The notes: generated by a model not told the origin, from the sequence alone. DNA of 64,000 nucleotides from Rhizobium deserti (GCF_004358025.1 NZ_SMTL01000007.1:124001-188000), one strand, 5' to 3'; shown: positions 35,565 through 44,722, numbered from the stretch's first letter. Numbers and translations are program-made.

Positions 35565-35888
35565 CTAGCCGTGGGCGAGATCGAAGACGTGGTGGTGGAT
35601 ATGGCCGTCGAACAGGGCGAGCAGGCCCTTGGTCGCCTCGCGGCTTTCGGAGCGCACCGGTGAGGCGAGCGCCGCAGCCAGCGTTTCGCGGCTCTCATAC
35701 ATGGTGGACAGCACCATCGGATAAGAGGGGGCGCCTTCGTCCCGCTCGAAATTATAGAGAACCCGGACTTCCTTGATGCCGGGAAAGGCGAGCCACATGG
35801 GCATCAGCGTCTCGGCAACATAGGCCCTGAACGCATCTTCCTTGCCGGCATGGATCGTGCCTTCGAAGAAGGCCTGGCGTATGATCAT
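35565..35888 (-). CDS. small dimeric alpha/beta-barrel (ABM/EthD-like) protein
   Basis: This 107-residue protein has the rhythm of a ferredoxin-like dimeric alpha/beta barrel: a first strand MIIRQAFFEGTI, a helix, then VRVLYNFERDEGAPSYPMVLSTMYES, and a His-rich end FDGHIHHHVFDL. Such proteins are often small monooxygenases, epimerases or accessory enzymes. It is the distal gene of the minus-strand group with the 2-hydroxyacid dehydrogenase (14 bases upstream) and the ABC importer. ATG 35888 is the first methionine of the conserved reading. No specific function can be given. Confidence 0.75.
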   Translation of the reverse strand: MIIRQAFFEGTIHAGKEDAFRAYVAETLMPMWLAFPGIKEVRVLYNFERDEGAPSYPMVLSTMYESRETLAAALASPVRSESREATKGLLALFDGHIHHHVFDLAHG

Positions 35889-35902
35889 GGCGATTTTCCT
35901 GC

Positions 35903-36838
35903 TCAGTTTACGGTGGTCGGCGGCTTTTCGCCGGCGAAATGGGCGGCAAGGTTGGACAGAACCAGTTCGCCCATGGCGACCCGGGTCTCGATCGTGGCGC
36001 TGCCCTGATGCGGCACGAGAACGGTGTTGGGTGCGGTGAAAAAGTCTTCGCGGATATTTGGTTCGCCAACGAACACGTCGAGGCCGGCGCCGCCGATCGT
36101 GCCGTCCTTCAGGGCAGCAAGCAGAGCGTCTTCGTCCACCACCGTGCCACGTGCGATGTTGATGAGCACGCCCTTCGGCCCGAGAGCCCTGAGGATCTCG
36201 GCATTGACGATGTTCTGGGTCTGGGCGTTTGCCGCGACGATGACGCACAACACGTCGCTGTCTTCTGCCAGCTCCACCGGCGAGGCGCAGGATTTCCAGT
36301 CGGTATCGGTGACGGGCGAGCGGTTCCAGTAGCGGACCGACATGCCGAAGGCTGCAGCGCGTCGCCCGAAAGCCCGGCCGATCTGACCGAGACCGAGAAT
36401 GCCGACGCGCTTGCCCTTCGGACTGGTGCCGAGCGGGAAGGGTTCCTTGCCCCAGAGCCCGTCGCGCACATAGGCATCGCCCTTGGCAATATTCCGGTAA
36501 AGCGCGAGCATAAGGGCGATGCCGATATCGGCAACGTCATCGGTCAGCACGCCGGCAGTGATCGCCACGTCGATATTGCGGCTGCGGGCGAATTTCAGGT
36601 CGATCTTGTCGGTGCCGACGCCATTGACGGAAATCACGCCGAGGCCTGGAAGCTTCTCGATCCATTCGTTGGCCAGCCCGGTGCCGCCGCCGGTCACGAC
36701 GCCGCGGATATTCGGCAATGCGGCTTCGATCGATTGCTTCTGCGCCGGGTCGTGCAGCCGGTGCACCGTATAGGCGGCATCGAGCTCTTCCTCGAAGCGC
36801 TTCATCATCGGTTCAACGAGAAGGATCTCTGGTTTCAT
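35903..36838 (-). CDS. D-isomer-specific 2-hydroxyacid dehydrogenase (GhrB/hydroxypyruvate reductase-like)
   Basis: This 311-residue NAD(P)-dependent enzyme has the dinucleotide motif GILGLGQIGRAFGRR (about residues 145-159). The catalytic triad lies in INIARGTVVDE (Arg), DVFVGEPN (Glu) and VPHQGSAT (His). It interconverts a 2-keto acid and the D-2-hydroxy acid, for example glyoxylate or hydroxypyruvate reduction. It lies 33 bases downstream of the amino-acid-type ABC ATPase gene, so it may act on a deaminated product of the imported compound. Confidence 0.9.
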   Translation of the reverse strand: MKPEILLVEPMMKRFEEELDAAYTVHRLHDPAQKQSIEAALPNIRGVVTGGGTGLANEWIEKLPGLGVISVNGVGTDKIDLKFARSRNIDVAITAGVLTDDVADIGIALMLALYRNIAKGDAYVRDGLWGKEPFPLGTSPKGKRVGILGLGQIGRAFGRRAAAFGMSVRYWNRSPVTDTDWKSCASPVELAEDSDVLCVIVAANAQTQNIVNAEILRALGPKGVLINIARGTVVDEDALLAALKDGTIGGAGLDVFVGEPNIREDFFTAPNTVLVPHQGSATIETRVAMGELVLSNLAAHFAGEKPPTTVN

Positions 36839-36871
36839 GTCTGAATTCCGTTTGTCGAAAATGGCAGGGGA

Positions 36872-37645
36872 TCAGGAAATCTGGCCGAGGAAGGTCTTCA
36901 GCCGTTCGTTCTGCGGATTGCCGAAGAACTCGCTCGGCGTGCCCGTTTCGAGGATCTCGCCGCGATCCATGAAGATCACCCGGTCGGCCACCTGGCGGGC
37001 GAAGCCCATCTCGTGCGTGACGCAGAGCATGGTCATGCCTTCCCGGGCCAAATCGATCATCGTGTCGAGCACTTCCTTGACCATTTCCGGGTCGAGCGCC
37101 GAGGTCGGCTCGTCGAACAGCATGATCTTGGGGTTCATGCAGAGCGCCCGGGCGATCGCCACGCGCTGCTGCTGGCCGCCGGAAAGCTGGGCAGGATATT
37201 TCTCGGCCTGTTCCGGAATGCGGACCCGCTCCAGATATGTGCGGGCGGTCTTCTCGGCTTCGGCCTTGGAGATGCCGCGCACCTTCATCGGCGCCAGCGT
37301 GCAGTTCTCCAGCACAGTCATGTGCGGGAAAAGGTTGAACTGCTGGAAGACCATGCCGGTCTCCTGGCGGACGATGTCGACATTCTTTCCGCCGGCGGTC
37401 AGATCATGGCCGTCAACCACAATCTTGCCCTTCTGGATCGTCTCCAGCTGATTGATGCAGCGGATCAGCGTTGACTTTCCGGACCCCGAAGGGCCGCAGA
37501 TGACGATCCGCTCGCCCCTGGTGACAGACAGGTCGATATCTTTCAGGGCATGGAAGGCGGCGTACCACTTGTTGACGCCTTCCATCCGGACCACGAGATC
37601 GGGGCCTCCCCGCATATCCGCCGATGCGTTGGTTATCTCAGTCAT
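36872..37645 (-). CDS. ABC transporter ATP-binding protein, polar amino-acid type
   Basis: This 257-residue GlnQ-like ATPase has Walker [10 protein letters not shown], the Q-loop [14 protein letters not shown], the signature [14 protein letters not shown], Walker [15 protein letters not shown] and the switch His in [12 protein letters not shown] 37645 follows GGGAGG. It completes the importer formed with the binding protein (37677) and two permeases (38534, 39206). It is a different system from the one at 8601, with two permeases instead of one. Confidence 0.95.
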   Translation of the reverse strand: MTEITNASADMRGGPDLVVRMEGVNKWYAAFHALKDIDLSVTRGERIVICGPSGSGKSTLIRCINQLETIQKGKIVVDGHDLTAGGKNVDIVRQETGMVFQQFNLFPHMTVLENCTLAPMKVRGISKAEAEKTARTYLERVRIPEQAEKYPAQLSGGQQQRVAIARALCMNPKIMLFDEPTSALDPEMVKEVLDTMIDLAREGMTMLCVTHEMGFARQVADRVIFMDRGEILETGTPSEFFGNPQNERLKTFLGQIS

Positions 37646-37676
37646 GCGGGGGCCTCCCTTTTAATACCTGTATGTC

Positions 37677-38480
37677 TTACTTCTTGGTGGCAACGACGAA
37701 GTCCGGCAGCTTGGCGCCGAGCCACTTTTCGTGGATCGTGTTCAGCTCGCCGCTCGTCTTGGCCTTGTCGATGAAGCTGTTGACAGCCGTCAACAATTCG
37801 GCAGAGTCCTTGCGCACGGCGATTCCCTGCACCTGCTGGGTAAGCTGAAGCTTCTGGTCGAAGCGACCGGGCGCCGCCTTGTCGATCTGTACGGCAACGA
37901 CATTCGACACGCCGATCAGTTCGACCTGGCCAGACAGTAAAGCCTGTACGGCGCTGGCATCGTCATCGAAGCGCTGGATTTTGGCATCTTTCGGAGCGAT
38001 CTTGGTGACGGCGGTATCCTGCGTCGAGGCGCGCGCGACGCCCACCGTCTTGCCCGAGAGGTCTTCAGGCTTGGACACTTTAGTGCCAGTGGCGCCGAAC
38101 ACGCCGATCGAGATGCCGGCATAAGCTTGCGAGAAATCAACCGTCTTGGCGCGCTCCTCGGTAATGCCGAGCGAGGCGACCAGCAGGTCGACCTGGTTGC
38201 TCTGCAGGTAGGGGATGCGGTTCGGGCCGGTCACCGGCACGATCTGCACCTTGACGCCCCATTCCTTGGCCAGCAGTTTGGCGACGTCGGCGTCATAGCC
38301 GTCCGGCTGGTTGGAGGTGTTCATGATGCCGAATGGCGGGAAATCGACCAGCATGCCGACTTTCAGCGTGCCCGCCGACTTGATGCTCTCGACGGTCTGC
38401 GCCGAAGCCGTCGAGGCAGTTGCACCCACCATCAGTCCGGCGCCGATTGCCGCCATGACCATGCGTCTGGAAATTTTCAT
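37677..38480 (-). CDS. ABC transporter substrate-binding protein, family 3
   Basis: This 267-residue periplasmic amino-acid-binding-type protein has the signal sequence MKISRRMVMAAIGAGLMVGATASTASA; its Arg pair near the start is typical of long Sec signals. The fold follows in GTLKVGMLVDFPPFGIMNTSNQPDGYDADVAKLLAKEWGVKV. ATG 38480 has GGGTAGGA in front. It is separated from the permease gene by a hairpin. The ligand is unknown; the family takes polar amino acids and relatives. Confidence 0.93.
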   Translation of the reverse strand: MKISRRMVMAAIGAGLMVGATASTASAQTVESIKSAGTLKVGMLVDFPPFGIMNTSNQPDGYDADVAKLLAKEWGVKVQIVPVTGPNRIPYLQSNQVDLLVASLGITEERAKTVDFSQAYAGISIGVFGATGTKVSKPEDLSGKTVGVARASTQDTAVTKIAPKDAKIQRFDDDASAVQALLSGQVELIGVSNVVAVQIDKAAPGRFDQKLQLTQQVQGIAVRKDSAELLTAVNSFIDKAKTSGELNTIHEKWLGAKLPDFVVATKK

Positions 38481-38502
38481 GTTCCTACCCTTTACGTTGT
38501 GC

Positions 38503-38533
38503 CGGGGTTCCTCCCTCCGGCTTCAGAACCCCG
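38503..38533 (-). terminator. intercistronic hairpin between permease and binding-protein genes
   Basis: CGGGGTTC and GAACCCCG form a perfect 8-bp stem around a 15-base loop, in the 53-base gap between the permease stop (38534) and the binding-protein start (38480). It could protect mRNA or modulate read-through; it has no T run. Confidence 0.5.
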
Positions 38534-39196
38534 TCAACGTGCCGTTGCGCGGGAGAATTTCAGTTCCATGCGTCGTGCCAGGACCGATAGCGGCCAGCAG
38601 AGGACGAAATAGATCGCCGCCACCGTTCCGAACACCATGAACGGGCTGAATGTCGCATTGTTGATGATCTGCCCCTGGCGGGTGAGTTCGGTGAAGCCGA
38701 TGATGGCCGCAAGCGACGTGCCCTTGATGAGCTGCACCAGGAAGCCGACGGTCGGCGCCACGGCAATACGCGAAGCCTGCGGCAGGACCACATAGCGCAT
38801 CCGGTTATAGTAGCGGATCCCGAGCGCCGTTGCCGCTTCGCGCTGCCCTGGCGGTACGGCCTCGATGCAGCCGCGCCAGATCTCGCCGAGAAAGGCGCTC
38901 GCATGCAGCGTCAAAGCGACCGCCGCCGCAAGCCAGGGATTGATGGCAAGGCCGATAATGTTCATCCCGAAGAACACCAGGAAAAGCTGCATCAGCAGCG
39001 GGGTGCCTTGGAATACGCGGATGAAGGCGGTGGCGATCAGCCGCGGCCATTTCGCATCCGACACGCGCAGCAAGGCGATCAAAAGACCGCCTATACCGCC
39101 GCCGGCAAAGGCGATCGCCGACAGCGCGATCGTCCACTGCGCCGCCATCACGATGATCCAGAATTCAGGCAGGCCGAAAGGTCTAATCAGAGGCAT
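38534..39196 (-). CDS. ABC transporter permease, polar amino-acid type
   Basis: This 220-residue inner-membrane permease of the HisMQ family has about five helices and an EAA loop REAATALGIRYYNRMRYVVLPQASR. TAGGAG precedes ATG 39196. It starts 9 bases after the other permease gene, with which it probably forms a heterodimer. Confidence 0.93.
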   Translation of the reverse strand: MPLIRPFGLPEFWIIVMAAQWTIALSAIAFAGGGIGGLLIALLRVSDAKWPRLIATAFIRVFQGTPLLMQLFLVFFGMNIIGLAINPWLAAAVALTLHASAFLGEIWRGCIEAVPPGQREAATALGIRYYNRMRYVVLPQASRIAVAPTVGFLVQLIKGTSLAAIIGFTELTRQGQIINNATFSPFMVFGTVAAIYFVLCWPLSVLARRMELKFSRATAR

Positions 39197-39205
39197 GATC
39201 GGCTC

Positions 39206-39874
39206 CTATCGGCTCAAGGGATATTTGAAGGCGGCCTTCTCGATCACCGAGAATACTGCCGAAAAGCCTATCGACATCACCAGGTACATGAACGTCACGA
39301 CGATATATACTTCGAAGCTGGCAAAGGTCTGCGATTGCAGATTGTTGCCGGCGGCCGCCAGGTCGTCCGCCGATATCGCCGAGACGACACTCGAGGTCAG
39401 CATTAGATAGATGAACTGGCTGGTGAGTGCCGGGTAGACAGTCCGCAACGCCGGCTTCATGACGACATAGCGAAAGATCTGCAGCTTCGACAGGCCAAGC
39501 GCAGTGCCGGCCTCGATCTGCCCCTTCTGTATCGACTCGATGCCGGCGCGGATGATTTCCGTTCCATAGGCGCCAAAATTTACGACAAGAGCCAAGAGAG
39601 CGGCACTGTTCGGCGTCAGGCGAAGACCGAGAGAGGGAAGGCCGAAGAAGATGAAGAAAATCTGCACCAGAAATGGCGTGTTGCGGATGACCTCGATATA
39701 GACGTCGATCACGAAGCGCAGCGGGGCGATGCCAGATGTCTTGCCCGCGGCACAGAGCACAGAAACGATCAGGCCGACGACCATTGCCGCGCAAGACAGC
39801 TGGATGGTCAGCCACGCGCCGAGCAGAAGCTGGTCGAAGCCCGCGAATACGGGCTCGAAATTGAAGATATACAA
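39206..39874 (-). CDS. ABC transporter permease, polar amino-acid type, TTG start
   Basis: This permease of about 222 residues has about five helices and an EAA loop IEAGTALGLSKLQIFRYVVMKPA. The frame runs back to a GTG at 39889. However, that stretch holds a perfect AGGAGG (39886-39881) six bases before a TTG at 39874, so TTG is the better start. It is the first gene of the 39874-35565 minus-strand operon: permease, permease, binding protein, ATPase, hydroxyacid dehydrogenase, small ABM protein. A perfect palindrome lies 51 bases upstream. Confidence 0.9.
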   Translation of the reverse strand: MYIFNFEPVFAGFDQLLLGAWLTIQLSCAAMVVGLIVSVLCAAGKTSGIAPLRFVIDVYIEVIRNTPFLVQIFFIFFGLPSLGLRLTPNSAALLALVVNFGAYGTEIIRAGIESIQKGQIEAGTALGLSKLQIFRYVVMKPALRTVYPALTSQFIYLMLTSSVVSAISADDLAAAGNNLQSQTFASFEVYIVVTFMYLVMSIGFSAVFSVIEKAAFKYPLSR

Positions 39875-39924
39875 CCGTGACCTCCTCACCCTGGCAAGCG
39901 AGCTTCTCCTCCGCCGTTTACCAA

Positions 39925-39938
39925 TTAGATCGATCTAA
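39925..39938. promoter_or_regulatory. perfect 14-bp palindrome TTAGATCGATCTAA upstream of the permease operon
   Basis: This palindrome is self-complementary with a central CG and lies 51 bases upstream of the TTG start of the operon, in an otherwise empty 144-base gap. A near copy (12 of 14 bases) is at 49896-49909. It is a plausible repressor operator. No regulator gene is adjacent. Confidence 0.45.
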
Positions 39939-40018
39939 AATCTTTTCTTCTGCTTAGTCAAGCTGCGACCCGGCTGGAGACGCTGCATGGTCGCAGAAAT
40001 CAACGCGCTGAAGGGAGG

Positions 40019-42013
40019 TCAGACAGGCAGGCTTTTTGCACCTGATGTCGGACGACGGTGGTAGAGTTCTGCCGGTGCAGGACGACCGACATGATAGCCC
40101 TGGACCGCGTCGATGTGCATGGTCCGCAGCAGCGCCAGTTGCACCGATGTCTCGACACCTTCCACCAGGATCCGCGGACCGCGATTGCGAATAAGCCCGA
40201 TTATGTCTTGAAGCATGGCCTCGCCACGCACACTAACGCTATCGTGGAGGAAGGAGCGGTCTATCTTGACCGTATCGAAGTCAATGAGCCGCAGCCAGGA
40301 CAGGCCGGCAAATCCGGTGCCGAAATCGTCCAGCCAGATCTTGATGCCAAGGGTCTTTAGATCACTGATGCATCGTAAGACCTCAGAATGCTTTTCCATT
40401 TCAAGACCTTCGGTGATCTCAAAAGCGAGCCTGCTGCCGGCGACGCCGGTTTCATAAAGAATAGCCGCGACACTGGCCGCAAACCCGGGCGTCTTCAGCT
40501 GGATTGGGGAGACGTTGACGCTGGCGGTCTGAACATGATTGTCGGCCAGCAGATCCCGGCAGACCGTCCGGATTGCCCATCGGCCCAGTTCAAGGATCGA
40601 CCCGGTACGCTCAGCGATCGGTATGAACAGGCTGGGAGGGATTATGTTGCCGTCGAGCGTCTTGAGGCGCATCAGAGCTTCGACAGAATCGTGCCGGCCC
40701 GAAGCAAGATCTTCGATCGGCTGATACACAAGCGATACGAGATCATGATGGATGGCGATCTTGAGCAGGGCAGCGATGTTTTCGCTCTCGTCGCTGCTCT
40801 CGGGATCGCTGGGATCGAAAACCCGAGCACAGTTGCGCCCGCTTGCCTTGGCGCCGTAGAGCACCCGGTCGGCTTCATGGATCAACTTCTCAAGCTTTTC
40901 GCCGTTTTGTTCTCGTGTGAAGGCTGCGCCGACGCTAACAGAGACAATGGATGTTCCGTCGCGCCGTTCCTCATGCCGGATGCCCAGCTTCTCGACCGTC
41001 AGACGGATCGTTTCGGCCAACCCTGCCGCTGCCTGACGGTTGTCTATGGGCGCGACAACAATGAATTCCTCCCCGCCGTAGCGGCCAATGAAGCCCTCAT
41101 AAGGCTCAACTGCCGCCTTTATAGCGGTCGCAACCCGGATCAGGCAGCGATCCCCGCCTTGGTGACCGTAGGCGTCGTTGTACTTCTTGAAGAAATCGAC
41201 ATCGACGAGAAGAGTGGCAAAGCCACGACCGGTCTCCTGCCAGTCATCCCAATATTGCCTGAGCTTTTGATCGACTGCACGGCGGTTTGCGAGACCCGTC
41301 AGATAATCGGTGTTCGACATGCGCAGCAGCGCTTCGCCTCGTTCGCTCGCCTCCTTCTGCTGCATCTTTGCTTCGAGCGCATTCAGAAAAACATGGTAGC
41401 GCTCGCGGTTGAGCTTCCAGTTGACGTAGGATGTGAAGACGAAGCAGGAGACGTAAAAAGTGCCGAATGCGAACACATACATCTTGCCCGGCCAAAAGAT
41501 CGACAAGGAAAACAGGAAGGTGAAGAGAACGGCGCTCGACGAGGCAACGGAAAGACCAAAGCGGAAGCTGAAGAACAGGTTGGCGCCCATCATGAAAATG
41601 GCGCCGAAAACCATATAATAAGAGAGGCTGTGTGAATGTATGGTCTGGGCTGCAGGGAATACCCAGACTGCATAACCCAGGACAAGCGCCGAGGCGCTAG
41701 TGCGATCAAGCCATTTGATGCCTGCCCCCAGATGGTATTGGGCCTCCAGGATCGCCAGCGCAACAACTCCGACCATCAGCCGCGCCACAATTGTGTAGGG
41801 AGCCACATCGGGGATCATCAACAGATCGGTTGCCGAAAATAGAAGATAAACAATGACCGCGATCCAGAGACCTTGGCGCGTCGCGGTCCTTCTTGCTGGC
41901 TCGTCGTCCTGGTCGTAAAGGCAACGCAGCTCGTGCGGAGATGGTCTCTGCAATTTCCGCTGCAGATCTATCTCCACGGTGTCCGCAAATGTGTGCCTCA
42001 TGCACTCTTCCAT
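40019..42013 (-). CDS. membrane-bound GGDEF-EAL cyclic-di-GMP protein
   Basis: This 664-residue protein has a cytoplasmic start, about six membrane helices (about residues 50-200), a GGDEF domain (about 235-395) and an EAL domain (about 415-655). The cyclase site is GRYGGEEF, an active variant of GGDEF, with LLVDVDFFKKYND. The EAL domain keeps EALMRL, NVSPIQL, FEITEG, DDFGTGFAGL, DFDTVKIDRSF and EGVET, so both activities may be present. It would tune c-di-GMP and hence motility or attachment. AGGAG precedes ATG 42013. The membrane part resembles a MASE-type sensor, but I cannot name it. Confidence 0.92.
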   Translation of the reverse strand: MEECMRHTFADTVEIDLQRKLQRPSPHELRCLYDQDDEPARRTATRQGLWIAVIVYLLFSATDLLMIPDVAPYTIVARLMVGVVALAILEAQYHLGAGIKWLDRTSASALVLGYAVWVFPAAQTIHSHSLSYYMVFGAIFMMGANLFFSFRFGLSVASSSAVLFTFLFSLSIFWPGKMYVFAFGTFYVSCFVFTSYVNWKLNRERYHVFLNALEAKMQQKEASERGEALLRMSNTDYLTGLANRRAVDQKLRQYWDDWQETGRGFATLLVDVDFFKKYNDAYGHQGGDRCLIRVATAIKAAVEPYEGFIGRYGGEEFIVVAPIDNRQAAAGLAETIRLTVEKLGIRHEERRDGTSIVSVSVGAAFTREQNGEKLEKLIHEADRVLYGAKASGRNCARVFDPSDPESSDESENIAALLKIAIHHDLVSLVYQPIEDLASGRHDSVEALMRLKTLDGNIIPPSLFIPIAERTGSILELGRWAIRTVCRDLLADNHVQTASVNVSPIQLKTPGFAASVAAILYETGVAGSRLAFEITEGLEMEKHSEVLRCISDLKTLGIKIWLDDFGTGFAGLSWLRLIDFDTVKIDRSFLHDSVSVRGEAMLQDIIGLIRNRGPRILVEGVETSVQLALLRTMHIDAVQGYHVGRPAPAELYHRRPTSGAKSLPV

Positions 42014-42308
42014 CGGCTCCTGCCCCGCGGCTCGGGCCTCTCAGCCTACTGCCCACGGACGAAATTAAGCTCTGGCGGCTGCTGATCAAGGCTCGATCAA
42101 GGTGACAACGTGCCGGGCATTCACCTCCCCATTTACAGGGGTGCCGTTAAATCTGGTTAAATTTACCAAGAAAATGCATTTCCGGCGCTGGCTAAGAAAT
42201 CTAATGGTTAATCAGAAGTTTCTGTCTATGATCAATTTCACGGGATGAGCAGGGCTTGCAGACGCCGCATCCCCTCAAAATGTATCATTGTATGACGGGG
42301 ATGTTCAT

Positions 42309-43352
42309 ATGACCCAAATGAAAATGGAATTTGACGGCCACAGCCTCATTACACCCAGCGCGATTGCCGATGAGCTGGTGGCGGCGAAGGAAGAACGTTT
42401 CGACGAGCATCTTGCCATCGGAAAGGGAGAATTGGCTCTCTTGCTGGAACTCGCTCGCCAGCAGTTCGCCAAGGGCGAAAACCCCACGAAGGTCATCGAC
42501 CGGGTGACGATGTCGCTTCATGAAATCCGCCACCGGCTGCAGCCGCGCGTCTGGCAGGAGCTGGTGCCTTTCGTGCAAGAACATGCCGTTTCGGAATATT
42601 TTCTGCAGGATCCGTTGACCCGCTGGTCCTGGGACAAGCCGCGCGGCTACTCTGGCGATGCCAGGCTGCTGGACTTCATTTATCGGCATGACAGCGTAAC
42701 GGAGGACGTGGCAGGCGCTTCCGATCTTGGCAAGGCCCTGTTCGAGTATACAAGCACCGCCCCATCTTCGCTGGCCAACTGGGACCGCCGCGACATTCTT
42801 GCAGGCTATGTGGACGAAGTCGCAGCCCGGACCGGGGCTGGCACTGAGGTGCTGAGCGTCGCGGCCGGACATCTGCGCGAAGCAGAATATTCCAAGGCTT
42901 TCCGCGAAAAGCAGTTAAAGCGCTGGGTCGCACTTGACCAGGATCCCATCAGCGTCGGCACGATCGCTCGGGATTACCAAGGCACCTCGGTTGAAGCCAT
43001 CGATGGCTCCGTTCGGGCCATCCTGACGGGACGCCAGCACCCAGGCACATTCGACCTCGTTTATGCCTCCGGGCTTTATGACTATCTAGTTGACAAGGTT
43101 GCTATCAAGCTGACCCAACGTTGCCTGGATATGCTGAAGCCCAACGGCACCTTCCTTTTCGCCAATTATTCCTATCCGATCCTGGTGGACGGCTATATCG
43201 AGACCTTCATGAACTGGCAGCTCCTGCTCCGTTCCGAGGCCGATATGTGGAAGATCATCCACGCCTGCGTCGATAAGGATGAATACGAAACCGGCGTCTT
43301 CTTCGGCAAGAACCGCAATATCGTCTACGGTTTCATCAAGAAGCGCAGCTAA
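42309..43352 (+). CDS. class I SAM-methyltransferase-like protein
   Basis: This 347-residue protein has a helical N-terminal region (about 1-110) with the block SWDKPRGYSGDARLLDFIY. A Rossmann methyltransferase domain follows, with a motif I-like stretch EVLSVAAGHLREAEYS and later FDLVYASGLYDYLVD. The KPRGY-GD block recalls proteins annotated in fatty-acid methyl-ester signal synthesis (PhcB-like), but this is weak. ATG 42309 follows GGGGA; an earlier ATG at 42288 has less support. It is divergent from the GGDEF-EAL gene across a 295-base gap that holds an AT-rich stretch and no other gene. The methyl acceptor is unknown. Confidence 0.75.
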   Translation: MTQMKMEFDGHSLITPSAIADELVAAKEERFDEHLAIGKGELALLLELARQQFAKGENPTKVIDRVTMSLHEIRHRLQPRVWQELVPFVQEHAVSEYFLQDPLTRWSWDKPRGYSGDARLLDFIYRHDSVTEDVAGASDLGKALFEYTSTAPSSLANWDRRDILAGYVDEVAARTGAGTEVLSVAAGHLREAEYSKAFREKQLKRWVALDQDPISVGTIARDYQGTSVEAIDGSVRAILTGRQHPGTFDLVYASGLYDYLVDKVAIKLTQRCLDMLKPNGTFLFANYSYPILVDGYIETFMNWQLLLRSEADMWKIIHACVDKDEYETGVFFGKNRNIVYGFIKKRS

Positions 43353-43359
43353 GACATAA

Positions 43360-43394
43360 AGAGCGGCGCGCGAAAAATTTCCGCACGCCGCTCT
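43360..43394 (+). terminator. hairpin after the methyltransferase-like gene
   Basis: AGAGCGGCG and CGCCGCTCT form a 9-bp stem, with further GC pairing possible inside, 8 bases after the stop codon. No T tract follows, so termination efficiency is uncertain. The rest of the gap to 43520 holds only the promoter region of the next gene. Confidence 0.6.
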
Positions 43395-43519
43395 CACTGT
43401 GCCTCGGCAACCTCGCGCGTTCGTGATTTTCTGATCGAGCTGATAAAAGTCTTCCGATCTGCATCGTCTCCGCCTACCACCTGATAAGCTGCAGGTGAAT
43501 CGGAGGAGGATGACAGCAG

Positions 43520-44722
43520 ATGAAGATCACGAGGGTAGAAACTGTGCGCGTGGCGGAGCGCGCAAACCTGTTATGGGTCCTCGTCCATACGGACCAGGGT
43601 CTCATAGGCCTTGGCGAAACTTTTTTCGGCGCCGAGACGGTCGAGAGCTATATCCATGAATACGTGGCGCCACGTGTCATCGGCCGCGATCCGTTGGCGA
43701 TCGACCTGCTTGCCCAGGATCTCGTCGGTTATGTGGGCTTCCGCTCGTCCGGCGCCGAAGTGCGCGGCAATTCCGCATTCGACATCGCCCTCTGGGACAT
43801 TTTCGGCAAGGCGACCGGGCAGCCGATCGCTCAGTTGCTCGGCGGTTTCAGCCGTAAAGAAATCCGCACCTACAACACCTGCGCCGGCACCGAATACATC
43901 AAGAAGGCGACAGGCCAGTCGACCGTCAATTACGGCCTGACCGGCGGCACCGCCTATGACGATCTCAACGGCTTCCTGCACCGCGCCGACGAGCTGGCCG
44001 AGTCTCTGCTGGAGGAGGGCATCACGGCCATGAAGATCTGGCCCTTCGATGCGGCGGCCGAAAAGACCCGCGGCCAGTATATCTCCATGCCGGCCCTCAA
44101 GGTGGCGCTCGAACCGTTCGACAAGATCCGCAAGGCAGTTGGCGACAAGATGGACATCATGGTGGAGTTCCACTCGATGTGGCAGCTGCTGCCGGCCATG
44201 CAGATCGCCAAGGCACTGACGCCGTATCAAACGTTCTGGCATGAAGATCCGATCAAGATGGACAGCCTGTCGAGCCTCAAGCGCTACGCCGAGGTCTCGC
44301 CGGCGCCGATCTCAGCGTCTGAAACGCTGGCGACGCGCTGGGGCTTCCGGGACTATCTCGAGACCGGCGTCGCCGGCATCGTCATGCTTGACATCTCCTG
44401 GTGCGGCGGCTTGTCCGAGGCTCGCAAGATCGCCTCGATGGCGGAAGCCTGGCATTTGCCGGTTGCTCCGCACGACTGCACCGGCCCGGTCGTGCTCTGC
44501 GCCTCGACCCATCTGTCGCTCAATGCGCCGAACGCGCTGGTGCAGGAAAGCGTGCGCGCCTTCTACAACACCTGGTACCGCGACCTGGTGACGGCATTGC
44601 CGGAGGTCAAGAACGGCATGATCACCGTGCCGCCCGGCCCGGGCCTTGGCATGGAACTCAACCCGGACCTTGACCGAGCCTTCACCGTCAGCCGGCGCGT
44701 GTCGGACGCATCCGGATCGTGA
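43520..44722 (+). CDS. mandelate racemase/muconate lactonizing-type sugar-acid dehydratase
   Basis: This 400-residue enolase-superfamily enzyme has a capping domain (1-125) and a barrel with Lys in TAMKIWP, metal-ligand acids in VEFHSMW, WHEDPI and SASETLATRWG, and late His in APHDCTGP. Members dehydrate sugar acids such as galactonate, gluconate or fuconate to 2-keto-3-deoxy acids. GGAGGAGG lies 12 bases before ATG 43520. A DMT-family transporter follows 11 bases later. The nearby TRAP importer and XylX-like dehydratase suggest an aldonic-acid pathway, but the exact substrate is not visible. Confidence 0.85.
   Translation: MKITRVETVRVAERANLLWVLVHTDQGLIGLGETFFGAETVESYIHEYVAPRVIGRDPLAIDLLAQDLVGYVGFRSSGAEVRGNSAFDIALWDIFGKATGQPIAQLLGGFSRKEIRTYNTCAGTEYIKKATGQSTVNYGLTGGTAYDDLNGFLHRADELAESLLEEGITAMKIWPFDAAAEKTRGQYISMPALKVALEPFDKIRKAVGDKMDIMVEFHSMWQLLPAMQIAKALTPYQTFWHEDPIKMDSLSSLKRYAEVSPAPISASETLATRWGFRDYLETGVAGIVMLDISWCGGLSEARKIASMAEAWHLPVAPHDCTGPVVLCASTHLSLNAPNALVQESVRAFYNTWYRDLVTALPEVKNGMITVPPGPGLGMELNPDLDRAFTVSRRVSDASGS

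Noticed and set aside
37779-37794. GTTGACAGCCGTCAAC, 15 of 16 bases like the htpG palindromes
   Set aside because: It lies inside the coding sequence of a binding-protein gene, where the codons for a Leu-Thr-Ala-Val-Asn stretch explain it; no promoter is nearby.
40388-41635. 415-codon plus-strand frame opposite the GGDEF-EAL gene
   Set aside because: It mirrors a conserved gene and its product has no recognisable family.
42204-42211. ATGGTTAA, the complement of the CtrA half-site TTAACCAT, in the GGDEF/methyltransferase divergent gap
   Set aside because: Only a single half-site of 8 bases in an AT-rich stretch; the nearby TTAA repeats have a 6-base, not 7-base, spacing.
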